64,000 nt of DNA from Staphylococcus gallinarum (GCF_000875895.1 NZ_JXCF01000256.1:1-64000), one strand, 5' to 3'; counted from the first letter of the stretch, positions 8,613 to 18,477 are shown. Numbers and translations are program-made. Notes: generated from the letters alone by a model not told the origin.

Positions 8613-9971
8613 TTATACAAATAGACTAAGTAACAAGATGAATACTAACCCTGAAACAGAAATAATCGTTTCTAATAATGACCATGTTAAGAAAGTTTCT
8701 TTTACAGTTAAACCAAAGTATTCCTTGAACATCCAGAAACCAGCGTCATTAACATGTGATAGTATGACACTACCTGCTCCAATAGCTAATACTACTAAAG
8801 AAACATTAACGTCTGATGCTTGCAATAATGGTAATACAATACCTGTAGATGATACTGCAGCAACAGTAGATGAACCAAGTGCAATACGTAATACGGCCGC
8901 TACAATCCATGCTAATAATATAGGTGACATTTCAGATCCTTCAAACATCTTAGCAATGGTATCACCAACACCACCATCTATTAAGACTTGTTTGAATGTA
9001 CCGCCACCACCAATAATTAGTATCATCATACCGATTGGATAAATTGCATTGGACACTGAATCCATAATATCTGCATTCTTACGACCTTGTTTAATACCCA
9101 TAGTGAAAATTGCAAACAATACTGCAATTAACATTGCAGTTCCAGCTGTACCAATAAAGTAGACAACAGATTCAAAGCCATTTTTTGCCTCTTCATGTCC
9201 AGTTACTAATTGAACAATTGTAGATAGTAACATTAATATAACTGGAGAAACAGCTGTTAATAAACTAATACCAAAACCAGGCATTTCTGATTCTTTAAAT
9301 TCTTTTTGTGCACCTAGAGATGAAATATCGCCTTCACGTTTATATGCAGACGGTGTGATTTTTTGTGCTATTTTATTAAAAATTGGACCAGCAATAATTG
9401 TTACAGGAATGGCTATAATAATACCATATAACAGAACATGCCCTAAATTTGCTTTTAATTCTTTAGCAATGACAACAGGACCTGGATGTGGTGGTAAGAA
9501 ACCATGTGTAACTGATAATGCCACAACCATTGGTAGTCCCAATTTCAATTGTGAAACGTTCGCACGTTTAGCAATTGTAAATACTAATGGAATTAATAAT
9601 ACTAATCCTACTTCAAAGAATAATGCAATCCCAACAATAAAGGCTGCGATGAGCATAGCCCACTGCACGTGCTTTTGACCAAACTTATTAATCAATGTAT
9701 CGGCAATTCGTGTAGCACCGCCACCATCGGCTAGCAATTTACCTAGAATTGCTCCTAAACCAAAGATAAGTGCAATGTGACCTAATGTACTGCCCATACC
9801 ATTTTCAATTGTTTCAATTATTTTATCTAAAGGCATACCTAGTAATATTGCAGTGACAATTGACGTAATGATTAGTGAAATAAATGTATTCAATTTTAAA
9901 AATATAATTAATCCCAATAATACTATAATCCCTATTACCACAGTGATAAGTGGCCAGATCATTTCAAACAT
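8613..9971 (-). CDS. gntP: Gluconate:H+ symporter (GntP family)
   Basis: A 452-residue membrane protein with 12-14 hydrophobic segments and the family patterns (LGAILGKLLADGGGATRIA, HGFLPPHPGPV, IGAGSVILSHVNDAGFW). It imports gluconate with protons. ATG at 9971 follows GGGGAG. It is the third gene of gntR-gntK-gntP, separated from gntK by 214 bases that hold a cre-like site, so it may also be transcribed separately. Confidence 0.93.
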   Translation of the reverse strand: MFEMIWPLITVVIGIIVLLGLIIFLKLNTFISLIITSIVTAILLGMPLDKIIETIENGMGSTLGHIALIFGLGAILGKLLADGGGATRIADTLINKFGQKHVQWAMLIAAFIVGIALFFEVGLVLLIPLVFTIAKRANVSQLKLGLPMVVALSVTHGFLPPHPGPVVIAKELKANLGHVLLYGIIIAIPVTIIAGPIFNKIAQKITPSAYKREGDISSLGAQKEFKESEMPGFGISLLTAVSPVILMLLSTIVQLVTGHEEAKNGFESVVYFIGTAGTAMLIAVLFAIFTMGIKQGRKNADIMDSVSNAIYPIGMMILIIGGGGTFKQVLIDGGVGDTIAKMFEGSEMSPILLAWIVAAVLRIALGSSTVAAVSSTGIVLPLLQASDVNVSLVVLAIGAGSVILSHVNDAGFWMFKEYFGLTVKETFLTWSLLETIISVSGLVFILLLSLFV

Positions 9972-10032
9972 AATCGTTCTCCCCTTCCAGATTCAAACAC
10001 AAAATACAATTTAAAGTAATTCATTTAATGTT

Positions 10033-10046
10033 TGATAACGCTTTCT
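10033..10046 (-). promoter_or_regulatory. cre-like site upstream of gntP
   Basis: TGATAACGCTTTCT matches the cre consensus TGWNANCGNTNWCA at 13 of 14 positions. It lies about 60 bases upstream of gntP and suggests CcpA control of gluconate uptake. Confidence 0.5.
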
Positions 10047-10185
10047 TTTCCTTGTAAAATTTTTTCTTACTATCATTCAATTTATTATTAAAGGTATAGT
10101 CCAGAAAACGATTGATTCTATGTATTTATCATATAAAATCTTAACGTTTTCTAACTACCTTCTTATTGCATTAATACATCGCTTC

Positions 10186-11727
10186 TTAATCTGTCATATG
10201 CTCACGTTGGAAATTGGCAATTTCAGTATATCTTTCTTCCAGTGAACGGCTTAAATTTATGAAAATACTAATTAATTGTTGATAAACCTTAACATTTTCT
10301 TGATTTGGCGCATGTGCATTAGTCGTACCAACCATTTCTTCAATAATTGAGAAGTCTTCAATTTCACCGAGTGCTTTTAATCCAAGTACACAAGCACCGA
10401 GACAAGAGCTTTCATAACTTTCAGGTACAATTAAATTCGTATCAAATATATCTGCCATCATCTGACGCCACACTTCACTTTTGGCAAATCCACCAGTTGC
10501 TTTAATAGTAGATGGTGTTTCATTCATAACTTCAATGAGCGCTAAATAAACAGTATAAAGATTATATAAGACGCCTTCTAACGCAGCTCTAATCATATGT
10601 TCTTTCTTATGCGACAATGTCAAACCAAAGAATGAACCACGTGCATCAGCACTCCAAAGTGGTGCACGTTCACCAGCTAAATAGGGATGGAATATTAAAC
10701 CTTCTGCTCCTGGTTTAACGCGGCTCGCAATTTTAGTTAGCACATCATATGGATCCACTCCCAAACGTTTAGCAGTCTCAACTTCACTAGCTAACATCTC
10801 ATCACGCAACCATCGAAGTACGACACCACCATTATTAACTGGTCCACCAATGACATAGTGATCTTCAGTTAATACATAGCAGAAGATACGTCCTTTATAA
10901 TCTGTTCGCGGCTTGTCTATTACCGTTCGAATGGCGCCTGATGTACCAATTGTCACTGCCACTTCTCCTTTTTTGTAAGCATTAACTCCTAAATTTGATA
11001 ACACACCATCACTCGCACCAACGATTACTGGCGTGTCTGGATCAATGCCCATTAGCGCAGCATATCTATGTTTCATACCTTTAAGTATATGTGTCGTTGG
11101 AACAATTTCAGGTAACTGTTCTTCCGTTATACCTAATAATGATAATGCTTCTGTATCCCATTTTAATGTTTCAAGATTAAACATTCCCGTAGAAGACGCC
11201 ATCGATTGATCAATTACAAATTTTTCAAATAAGTGATAAAAGATATACGTCTTAATATCAGCAAACATTGCTGTTTGATTAAATATTTCTTGTTGTTCGT
11301 GTTTCATCCAAAAAATCTTTGCTAGTGGAGACATTGGATGTATCGGTGTTCCTGTTCTTTTGTATATTTCAATACCATTATGTTCATTTTTTATGATATC
11401 TGCATATTTACTTGCACGATTATCAGCCCAAGTCAGATTTTCAGTTAACCTTTGATTACTCGCATCCATTGAGATTAAACTATGCATTTGCGCACTAAAG
11501 GAAATTAACTTCAAATCTTCTTTCGCAATATTCGCTTCACGCATTACATATTTAATTGTCATCAACACGGCATCAAACAATTCATCTGGATTCTCTTCTG
11601 ATACATCTACATTAGGTGTATGTAATGGGTATCCAATATTATGTTTCATGATAAATTGACCTTTTTCGTCATAGAGTACTGACTTAGTACTTGTTGTTCC
11701 AATATCTACACCTATCATATATTTCAT
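10186..11727 (-). CDS. gntK: Gluconokinase (FGGY family)
   Basis: Sugar kinase of 513 residues that phosphorylates gluconate to 6-phosphogluconate, feeding the pentose phosphate pathway. The N-terminal ATPase-fold phosphate loop is GVDIGTTSTKSVLYD; the second domain has VTIGTSGAIR and the C-terminal FGGY-type block ATGGFAKSEVWRQMMAD. It resembles Bacillus GntK in length and pattern. It lies between gntR and gntP in the same orientation. Confidence 0.93.
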   Translation of the reverse strand: MKYMIGVDIGTTSTKSVLYDEKGQFIMKHNIGYPLHTPNVDVSEENPDELFDAVLMTIKYVMREANIAKEDLKLISFSAQMHSLISMDASNQRLTENLTWADNRASKYADIIKNEHNGIEIYKRTGTPIHPMSPLAKIFWMKHEQQEIFNQTAMFADIKTYIFYHLFEKFVIDQSMASSTGMFNLETLKWDTEALSLLGITEEQLPEIVPTTHILKGMKHRYAALMGIDPDTPVIVGASDGVLSNLGVNAYKKGEVAVTIGTSGAIRTVIDKPRTDYKGRIFCYVLTEDHYVIGGPVNNGGVVLRWLRDEMLASEVETAKRLGVDPYDVLTKIASRVKPGAEGLIFHPYLAGERAPLWSADARGSFFGLTLSHKKEHMIRAALEGVLYNLYTVYLALIEVMNETPSTIKATGGFAKSEVWRQMMADIFDTNLIVPESYESSCLGACVLGLKALGEIEDFSIIEEMVGTTNAHAPNQENVKVYQQLISIFINLSRSLEERYTEIANFQREHMTD

Positions 11728-11763
11728 GATATTTCCTCCTATTTCCTTTTAAGCTACATTTGA

Positions 11764-12444
11764 TTAGCTCAACCAAAAGCTATCGATGTCTTCTCCTACA
11801 TCATCAAAATTCAAATGAAAGGCCTCTCTTAACTTAATTGCATCTTGATTTGCTATGGCCTCTACAAAAACTTCATGGTTTTTATGGATACGTTCGAAAT
11901 CTTCCGGATCTTCTGCCATACGTCGTCTCATTGACAATAAGATTAATGCTTCCATCACTGGCTTTAAATTATTCCAATATGTCTTTAAATATTGATGTTT
12001 AGACGCTAATATCGTCACCTCATGAAACTTCATATCATGTTCAGTAAATGCTTCTGCATCTTCAAATTGAACTGCTACTTTCATCATTTCTAATTGCTTT
12101 CGTAATTCTTTAACAATTGCATCATGATTTAGCGATTTGATACGACTAAATGCAAATGACTCTAGCATAATTCTTAAATCATAAAGTTCTTTCTTTTCTT
12201 TATCTTCAAATGGTAATACTTCTGCACCCATTCTCTCTAAATTGATTAATTGATCTTGCTTTAATAATTTAAAAGCATCTCGAACTGGAGATCGACTTAC
12301 ATTAAATTCTTTGGCAATCTGATTTTCGGTTAATAGTGTATCTGTTTTAATTGTGCCAGCAACGATTCTTAATCTAATTTCAGCAGCGATAGCCTCACCT
12401 TTAGAAACACCCTCTAACCATCTTTCAGGATATTCATAAGTCAT
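11764..12444 (-). CDS. gntR: Gluconate operon repressor, GntR/FadR-type
   Basis: A 226-residue GntR-family repressor. The N-terminal winged HTH (AAEIRLRIVAGTIKTD...LTENQIAKEFNVSRSPVRDAF) is followed by an all-helical FCD effector domain with metal/ligand residues (HDMKFHE). The ATG at 12444 is preferred because AAGAGGTG precedes it; the longer frame back to 12504 would run through the operator. First gene of gntRKP. Gluconate is the expected inducer. Confidence 0.92.
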   Translation of the reverse strand: MTYEYPERWLEGVSKGEAIAAEIRLRIVAGTIKTDTLLTENQIAKEFNVSRSPVRDAFKLLKQDQLINLERMGAEVLPFEDKEKKELYDLRIMLESFAFSRIKSLNHDAIVKELRKQLEMMKVAVQFEDAEAFTEHDMKFHEVTILASKHQYLKTYWNNLKPVMEALILLSMRRRMAEDPEDFERIHKNHEVFVEAIANQDAIKLREAFHLNFDDVGEDIDSFWLS

Positions 12445-12471
12445 ATGAACGCACCTCTTAATTCGGTTAAT

Positions 12472-12489
12472 ATACTTGTATACAAGTAT
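12472..12489 (-). promoter_or_regulatory. GntR operator
   Basis: A perfect 18-base palindrome, ATACTTGTATACAAGTAT, identical to the operator described for the B. subtilis gnt operon. It overlaps the probable -10 region, 28 bases upstream of gntR. A palindromic cre-like element, TTGCAAGCGTTTGCAA, lies just upstream at 12511-12526. Confidence 0.88.
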
Positions 12490-12557
12490 GGTAATACACA
12501 ACAATCAATATTGCAAGCGTTTGCAAACGTATCATTATGAGTTGCTAAAACTAAAAA

Positions 12558-12594
12558 GACCGAAATACCGGTCATTCAACTCGATATTTCGGTC
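12558..12594 (-). terminator. Terminator of the MerR-type gene
   Basis: GACCGAAATA pairs with TATTTCGGTC and, on the minus strand, is followed by TTTTTAGTTTT. It separates the MerR-type gene from gntR. Confidence 0.75.
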
Positions 12595-12604
12595 CATAAA
12601 TTTT

Positions 12605-13312
12605 TTATTTTTTTATAGCTATACAATCATTTGTTTCAAAACAGTTTGGACATTTAAGCGCTCTAGTCTTAGGCGTATGTCTTGCTAATGTCCATGTTAT
12701 AAATTCTGGAATAAATTTCTGCTGGCAATTTGGACATAAATATTCTACACTTTTGTAATATTTATATGTAAATGCTGTAGTGATTAAGAAAAATGGTGGT
12801 AAATTAAATAAGATAGGTTTCCAACTTTTTTTATACATACTATAAATAACAAAACTATATTGAGCTACAAACAAGGTAATTAATTTAGAAGTCAATGCCA
12901 TTGGCAATTTCCTATGTTTCGTATTTTCTTTTATATATTGCTGTGTATCAATTAATTTAGTGTATGATTCTGTGCTACTTTCGCTAATATATTTTTGATA
13001 CTGTTTCATCTCTCTCTCCAATGTCTGTAACTCGTGTATCTCTTCTTCAACTTGTACTAGCTTTTCATTTATTAATGCTCTGATAACATTGAGTTCAACC
13101 TTTTCATCAAACAACAACTTAATATCTTTTAATTTAAATCCAAAGGACTTAAGTATGAGTATCATTTCTAATTTTTCTTTACTATTTTTATCAAAATAGC
13201 GTCTTCCATTATTTGAACTCGCATTTAACAATCCTTTATTATCATAATATTGTATAGTTCGAACAGAAACATTACATATTTTTGCTAAGTCACCTGTTTG
13301 ATATAACGTCAT
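12605..13312 (-). CDS. MerR-family regulator with membrane and zinc-ribbon C-terminus
   Basis: A 235-residue protein. Residues 1-75 are a MerR winged-HTH (YQTGDLAKICNVSVRTIQYYD, then YFDKNSKEKLEMILILKSFGFKLKDI), and 75-115 form a coiled coil. Two hydrophobic segments follow (around LITLFVAQYSFVIYSMY and PILFNLPPFFLITTAF). The C-terminus has two CPNC motifs plus Cys before the end, a zinc-ribbon-like fold. This architecture fits a membrane-tethered regulator sensing envelope or zinc/redox state, but the signal is unknown. A divergent target gene is not evident. Confidence 0.8.
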   Translation of the reverse strand: MTLYQTGDLAKICNVSVRTIQYYDNKGLLNASSNNGRRYFDKNSKEKLEMILILKSFGFKLKDIKLLFDEKVELNVIRALINEKLVQVEEEIHELQTLEREMKQYQKYISESSTESYTKLIDTQQYIKENTKHRKLPMALTSKLITLFVAQYSFVIYSMYKKSWKPILFNLPPFFLITTAFTYKYYKSVEYLCPNCQQKFIPEFITWTLARHTPKTRALKCPNCFETNDCIAIKK

Positions 13313-13444
13313 ATAACAACCTCCTTACTGATCATCCTAATATATAACGCTACGTAATAAACAAGGGATTCATAAAAAAAGTTAGCAAGTTCAAATTACC
13401 TAACTTACTAACTGCTTACAATTATGCGTAATTATTTATTTTGA

Positions 13445-14140
13445 TTAGACATCAAATACTTCTGTTCTGATGTTTTGCATCTTACCTTCTACGGCAGTGA
13501 TGTCATTTGCACACTGCTTTAAGACCGAACGATATTTTTCTGTATTTGTATCATTTTTATAGCGTATTTTATGTTCCAAACTAGCCCACATATCCATACC
13601 AATCGTTCTAATTTGAATTTCTACAGGTACTGTCTCTAGAGAATGTGCTAAAAACACAGGAACAGAAACGACAATATGCAAACTACGATAGCCATTATCT
13701 TTAGGATTTTGTATATAGTCTTTCCGTTTAATCAACTTTACATCATCTTGTTTTAACAATAGTGACTCAATAACATATATATCATCAATATAGTTACAAA
13801 CAACACGAATACCTGCTATATCTTGGATATATTCTTTCGCAGATTCTGATGATATCTCACATCCCTTGCGCTTTAACTTCTGAATCAAACTCCGCAACTC
13901 TTTCACACGACGCTCCATATGATGGATTGGATTATGTTTATATAATTGCTGAAAATGATCATCTAGAATATCCAACTTGGTACTAATTTCTTTTAATGCA
14001 GATGAATATAATTGTTCTAACTCTACAAAGCCAATTAACATATCAAAGGCAGAGTCAGTGTTATTAAATTGTCCGAGACTCTCTTTGAAATCTTCTTTCA
14101 AATCTTCAATATTTAGTGAAGATTTTCTTTCCATATACAT
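13445..14140 (-). CDS. relP: Small alarmone synthetase RelP ((p)ppGpp synthetase)
   Basis: Synthetase-only RelA/SpoT homologue of 231 residues, with no hydrolase, TGS or ACT domain. It makes (p)ppGpp from ATP and GDP/GTP. Motifs visible are [16 protein letters not shown], the GYRSLHIVV loop and [18 protein letters not shown]. The residue pattern follows S. aureus RelP rather than RelQ. The start at 14140 ([10 protein letters not shown]) is chosen because GGAGG lies nine bases upstream; the ATG at 14155 overlaps that ribosome-binding site. In S. aureus RelP is induced by cell-wall stress. Confidence 0.9.
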   Translation of the reverse strand: MYMERKSSLNIEDLKEDFKESLGQFNNTDSAFDMLIGFVELEQLYSSALKEISTKLDILDDHFQQLYKHNPIHHMERRVKELRSLIQKLKRKGCEISSESAKEYIQDIAGIRVVCNYIDDIYVIESLLLKQDDVKLIKRKDYIQNPKDNGYRSLHIVVSVPVFLAHSLETVPVEIQIRTIGMDMWASLEHKIRYKNDTNTEKYRSVLKQCANDITAVEGKMQNIRTEVFDV

Positions 14141-14310
14141 GCATTGTGCCTCCATTTAATACAATCGTAATACCATCTCATCTTTTTTAATTACGACCAC
14201 TATTTAATTACTAAATTTCACTTATATAATTAACTCATATTATTAAAATATTTATGTCATTACTTTATCATCTTGTAAAATGAAACATTATTTTACAATA
14301 CAAATTCATA

Positions 14311-14724
14311 TTATTCATCTTTTTTATGCTCAATTATTTCTGTTTGTCTATTATCAGCAATGTTACGAGCACGCTTCATAGCATCTTCCTTTTTATCAAA
14401 ACTATCAGATGCTTGCTTTGCACCTTCTGATTTAATTTTCCATACGTCTTCATCGAAATACACATGCACATCTTGATTATTAAGCTTAGGATTCGCTGAA
14501 TCATCTTTATCATGTAACGTAATTTTTTTATTTTGCAATTCTTCTAATTCTTCTTTTGTCGCATCTTTATACCAAGATTCTGCTTGTTTCGTTGCAATAG
14601 GAATAGCACGATCTTCTTTATATCCATCTTTTAACATTGCATTACCGATATCAATTGCTTTTTTACGTTCTAGTTTATCTAGATTCTTCCAACTTTGAGG
14701 ATAGTCATCCATAGTCCAAGGCAT
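14311..14724 (-). CDS. DUF2188-like small stress-associated protein
   Basis: A 137-residue hydrophilic protein with no signal or membrane segment. The N-terminal half (MPWTMDDYPQSWKNLDKLERKKAI, AIPIATKQAESW) is of the YdaT/ChaB-like type. The C-terminal half (VHVYFDEDVWKIKSEGAKQA...KEDAMKRARNIA) matches the DUF2188 pattern. Homologues are generally small general-stress proteins, and the biochemical role is not known. ATG at 14724 follows GGAG. Confidence 0.75.
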   Translation of the reverse strand: MPWTMDDYPQSWKNLDKLERKKAIDIGNAMLKDGYKEDRAIPIATKQAESWYKDATKEELEELQNKKITLHDKDDSANPKLNNQDVHVYFDEDVWKIKSEGAKQASDSFDKKEDAMKRARNIADNRQTEIIEHKKDE

Positions 14725-14833
14725 AAAAAAACTCCTATCTCTTGTAGTTTTCTTATTAATTACCTCTTTTCTTAATCTATTAAACAGTATTTAAATAACG
14801 TCTAAATTATATAATCATTCTATATAGCGACGT

Positions 14834-14881
14834 TATCTTAGACATCCCTCTCTGTGACCGTACACAAAGGGCAGTCTGAGA
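14834..14881. repeat. Intergenic hairpin
   Basis: TATCTTAGAC near 14834 pairs imperfectly with GTCTGAGATA ending at 14881, with an inner CCCT/AGGG pairing. No U-tract, so not an obvious terminator. Confidence 0.3.
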
Positions 14882-14939
14882 TACCTCACATACTTTAATT
14901 TGTTATGATGAGATATTGCGTGTTACAGGCCAAACAAAA

Positions 14940-14979
14940 AAAGAGGTCAATCCATGATAAATCATGAATTGACCTCTTT
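14940..14979 (-). terminator. Terminator of FUSC-like gene
   Basis: AAAGAGGTCAAT pairs with ATTGACCTCTTT; on the minus strand the hairpin is followed by a run of seven T. Confidence 0.85.
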
Positions 14980-14992
14980 AATGTCTGTCTAT

Positions 14993-16924
14993 TTAATTTG
15001 TTGGATGTAGTAGTGAAACATTCTTTCTAGCATTAATACAATTACTTTGGATGTGTTCTAAAGCATTTTTAATATAAGTATATTGAGGTAACATCGGTAT
15101 TTCTTGAACTTGGATATTAGTGCCTCGTTCAAAATGCTTGGCTATATTTTCGAATATCAGTAAATATTGTGCCATTGTCTCATCTGAAATATGATAACGT
15201 TGTTCATTACTTAACGCTCTTCTAAATATAAAATTTATCTCTTCTAACGCATATATACTTGGATAATAGTATTGAATTGCATTTTTATTACTAAACAATT
15301 CACCGTTTGCGCTATTATAAACTTGAATCATATTATTTAACTTTACGCTTAGCTTCAACATTTCATTCTTTTCATGTTCAACAGATGCATACTTATTAGA
15401 TGAAAATAAATAATGAAATACAACTGCTTCATTACGTGTTACATCTGCCAATGTATTTGGAAGCATAGACGAGGCTGTCTTTTTCCCAATAAATAACAAG
15501 CAAACAACTGCAATGACGATACCTACAATAACATCAATGATTCTTGGGAATGCAACTTGTATCGACAAATGTTGCGAAGCTAAACCATTTAACAACAGAA
15601 CCTGTATTGTTATAAATATTACAGCAATAGAATAATTAGCCCCAACTAACATTTCCGTAAATCCAGCAGCTACAGCAAGTAAAATAATAGCCACAGGTAT
15701 CGGTGGTACTGATAATAGTATGAGCGATAACACTAGCACCCCTAATATTGTCCCAATACCTCTAGCGCCAGCACGTTCAAAGCTTTGTAATGTAGTTGAA
15801 CCTAATAAAATCGTGTGCGTACTGAGAGGTATCCAATAAGCTTTATCAAAGTCAAACATGAGTGCAATGAAGATTGAAATCGCCATAATCACGGTATAGC
15901 GAATGGTACTTCTGAATGTAAATGAATCCAAGGTTAAATTATTAATTAAACGATGGCCATATATTGGCATTCTATAATCAACTTCATGTTCAACACGTTC
16001 ATTATCAGCATTAATTATTGCATCGACTTTAAATATATTGTCGACTAAGTTTTTGTATTGTGCTTCAAACTCTACTTTTTCTGTCCACTGCTTTCTAACA
16101 ATACCTTTTGAAAAGACTAATTTAATTACAAAATCAGCCATTTCTTTAATCACATTAGGCAATGGTCGTGCATTTTTTTCATTTAATTCTAGTAATTCTG
16201 AGAAGATACCTTGCGCTGTATTATGCAACAATAATATACGCTGAAACCTTGGTGAACCTTTAGATTTAGCGGTACTCGATGTAATTAATTGATTGTCCGA
16301 ATTCCTAAAGGCTGTAACTGCAAATTGCGATGCCTTTTGAAAGGCGTCTGGATTATCAAAGTTATGTACTAATTGCTTTATCATATTAAAGTCATTTTTT
16401 ATCGCTTTCATTTCTGCTGTTTCCCGGGAAATAGCGATTGTTAATATCACCATTAAAGTTGCTATTATGCCACCAATAAACATGCATAAACCTCTATATA
16501 ATGCATCTTCTGGTGCGACAGGTAAATTGATTGGTAAACTGAATGCCACGATAAAGAATATTGAAGAAGGACCTGGTATGTTTAATGAGCTAAAAATGTA
16601 GTATGGTATCACAGTGATTATAAGTAGTAACACCCCGAATATGAGTGGTTGATTTACTGTTAAAGTGCCTAACATCATGGCTATAGATAGGCCGACTGTC
16701 GAGAATAATACGACTCGCAATTTTGCCTGTGCTGGTCCACCAAACACATAAATATGCGCTAATGTACCTGTAGCTATCAACAAACCAGTTGAAAAATGAT
16801 TGGTGATATAGCCTACAAACAATGGAATAAGCATTAATATGCATTGCCTAAACCCTTTTGCAACATCGATTTTCATCGTATTAACTTTAATTAAGGATCT
16901 TAAATATTTAATCAATGTTGACAT
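14993..16924 (-). CDS. FUSC-family membrane protein (YccS/aromatic acid exporter-like)
   Basis: A 643-residue membrane protein with two blocks of about six transmembrane helices (residues 25-165 and 345-480), separated by a soluble linker and followed by a C-terminal cytosolic region. The second block contains FERAGARGIGTILGV, the pattern of fusaric acid resistance/YccS-type exporters. Start ATG at 16924 is spaced correctly from AAGGAG; the ATG at 16930 abuts it. Substrate unknown. Confidence 0.8.
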   Translation of the reverse strand: MSTLIKYLRSLIKVNTMKIDVAKGFRQCILMLIPLFVGYITNHFSTGLLIATGTLAHIYVFGGPAQAKLRVVLFSTVGLSIAMMLGTLTVNQPLIFGVLLLIITVIPYYIFSSLNIPGPSSIFFIVAFSLPINLPVAPEDALYRGLCMFIGGIIATLMVILTIAISRETAEMKAIKNDFNMIKQLVHNFDNPDAFQKASQFAVTAFRNSDNQLITSSTAKSKGSPRFQRILLLHNTAQGIFSELLELNEKNARPLPNVIKEMADFVIKLVFSKGIVRKQWTEKVEFEAQYKNLVDNIFKVDAIINADNERVEHEVDYRMPIYGHRLINNLTLDSFTFRSTIRYTVIMAISIFIALMFDFDKAYWIPLSTHTILLGSTTLQSFERAGARGIGTILGVLVLSLILLSVPPIPVAIILLAVAAGFTEMLVGANYSIAVIFITIQVLLLNGLASQHLSIQVAFPRIIDVIVGIVIAVVCLLFIGKKTASSMLPNTLADVTRNEAVVFHYLFSSNKYASVEHEKNEMLKLSVKLNNMIQVYNSANGELFSNKNAIQYYYPSIYALEEINFIFRRALSNEQRYHISDETMAQYLLIFENIAKHFERGTNIQVQEIPMLPQYTYIKNALEHIQSNCINARKNVSLLHPTN

Positions 16925-17272
16925 AAGCATCTCCTTTTTATTTTTTTGTTATTGTTCTACTACTAAAGCATATATTATAAAGGCTACAAAGACATGTACC
17001 ATTCACCAATATGCTAAAAGCATAGTTTTAATTATTCAGTTGACGCATCGACATTTAAAATAAGCAGTTAAGCTAAGTTAGCGTATAACGCTATCCTACA
17101 TACTACTAATAACAGTCTTGCGCTTGTCAAAGACGCTATCGTTATATTTTATCACTTTTTTGTTATACTTCTAGTTCTTATAAGAAATATACAATATTGT
17201 TTTCAATCTATTGTAAGATAGACTAATCACGATAATACGTTTACCGGCAGCTATCCTTCGCTCTAATTTATA
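16925..17272. other. Non-coding gap with small hairpin
   Basis: Contains a TAGCGT/ACGCTA hairpin around 17079-17093 and otherwise AT-rich sequence. It presumably holds the promoter of the FUSC-like gene. No gene seen. Confidence 0.4.
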
Positions 17273-17971
17273 CTATTCAATTTCATTAATATCTTCAGCT
17301 ACTGTAGAATGATCAATATCCGATTCTAAAAAAGCTTGGTCATTGACAGGAAAGTGTTGCTCTAGCGTTTCAATATTACTAATTTCTATTGTGCCACTAT
17401 TAAGTTCAAAGTCCAAGATATGACCACCTACTGTCTTGTCTTCATCTACAAAATGCAAATGGAATCCACTTGCTGCAATCCCATGGAATAATTCTGGAGT
17501 ATAGAATCCTACCACAGTTCCGTTAATTTGCTCATATACAAATTCAGGTTGTTTATCGGCCGAATATTTAAGTTTGGTGTATGGTTTTTCTTGTTTAGGC
17601 ATCATGCGCACGTGCATTGTTTCAAACTTACCTGTTATTTTTACGGCAAAGAATATATTTTCACTTGCGGCTTTTCCTTTAATATCTTCTAGCAAACTAT
17701 CAGCATCTGTAATATGCGGAACGAAATAAGAATAATCTGCTTCGAAAGGTGTTACTGTAGCATATGGTGTACACTCAGACCCTGACAATTTTCTAAATCC
17801 ACCTAAGGCATCAGCATGATATGCAACGCCATTAACAATGATTACTTCGCCATCGCAACCTGTCAATGTACCTATACCAAGATCACCCTTTTTTAATATT
17901 TCATCGATAGTTGCTGTTCCGTCTAATATCCCAGCCATTAACGTCCCTAACGTTCCGTGTTGATATAACAT
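17273..17971 (-). CDS. budA: Alpha-acetolactate decarboxylase
   Basis: A 232-residue cytosolic enzyme converting (S)-alpha-acetolactate to (R)-acetoin in the butanediol/acetoin pathway. Family blocks seen include YQHGTLGTLMAGILDGT at the start, GIGTLTGCDGEVIIVNG, and the zinc-binding FHLHFVDEDKTVGGH with its His-x-His and distal His. Full length compared with Bacillus AlsD. Acetolactate synthase is not adjacent. Confidence 0.93.
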   Translation of the reverse strand: MLYQHGTLGTLMAGILDGTATIDEILKKGDLGIGTLTGCDGEVIIVNGVAYHADALGGFRKLSGSECTPYATVTPFEADYSYFVPHITDADSLLEDIKGKAASENIFFAVKITGKFETMHVRMMPKQEKPYTKLKYSADKQPEFVYEQINGTVVGFYTPELFHGIAASGFHLHFVDEDKTVGGHILDFELNSGTIEISNIETLEQHFPVNDQAFLESDIDHSTVAEDINEIE

Positions 17972-18086
17972 AGTAAATTCTCTCCTTATTCAACCCAAAA
18001 TTAATCACATTACATATAATTCACCTTAAAATTATACACTTTTCAATTTATTTATAATAGTATTGCGCTTATCGCAATAAAAAAAA

Positions 18087-18115
18087 GCCTAGCAACTTTA
18101 TCTGTTGTCTAGGCT
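18087..18115 (-). terminator. Terminator of monooxygenase gene
   Basis: AGCCTAGCAAC pairs with GTTGTCTAGGCT; on the minus strand it is followed by eight T. A second small palindrome, TATTGCG...CGCAATA, lies next to it at 18061-18079. Confidence 0.85.
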
Positions 18116-18126
18116 CTCTCACTCAA

Positions 18127-18414
18127 TTATGCTTTATCTTGTAACACTTTAATTTCAGGCTTTTCAACTAAATACTGACTAACTTCTTTGAAAAACTGCT
18201 GGAAATGAGCAGAATTATTATGTGCTTCTACTGCCGCTTCATCTTCGTATCGTTCAATAAAAGCAAATGTATTCGGTTCATTTGTTTGTTCAAAATGTTG
18301 ATAAAATAATGAACCCGGTTCGTTATTCGCACCCTCAACTAAAGGTTTAACTAACTCTAAGTAATTTTCGCGTTGTGCTGGATTCACTTTCATAATGGCA
18401 TTAATTGTAATCAT
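18127..18414 (-). CDS. Antibiotic biosynthesis monooxygenase (ABM) domain protein
   Basis: A 95-residue ferredoxin-fold ABM protein of the YgiN/LsrG type. It begins MITINAIMKVNPAQRENYLEL and has EPGSLFYQHFEQ and FIERYEDEAAVEAHNNSAHFQ. Such proteins act on quinones or small reactive carbonyls without bound cofactor. Start at 18414 follows AGGAGGGAAAAAT; a longer frame to 18438 lacks a site. Monocistronic with its own terminator. Confidence 0.85.
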   Translation of the reverse strand: MITINAIMKVNPAQRENYLELVKPLVEGANNEPGSLFYQHFEQTNEPNTFAFIERYEDEAAVEAHNNSAHFQQFFKEVSQYLVEKPEIKVLQDKA

Positions 18415-18477
18415 ATTTTTCCCTCCTAGGGTAATCAATTATACTCAATTCTTTCCCTATTGCAATGATTACAAACT

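Noticed and set aside
8638..9042. 134-codon + strand frame opposite gntP
   Set aside because: Antisense shadow of a well-conserved transporter gene; no SD and no domain.
12511..12526. TTGCAAGCGTTTGCAA as a definite cre site
   Set aside because: It is palindromic and cre-like, but both W positions of the consensus mismatch, so only noted alongside the GntR operator.
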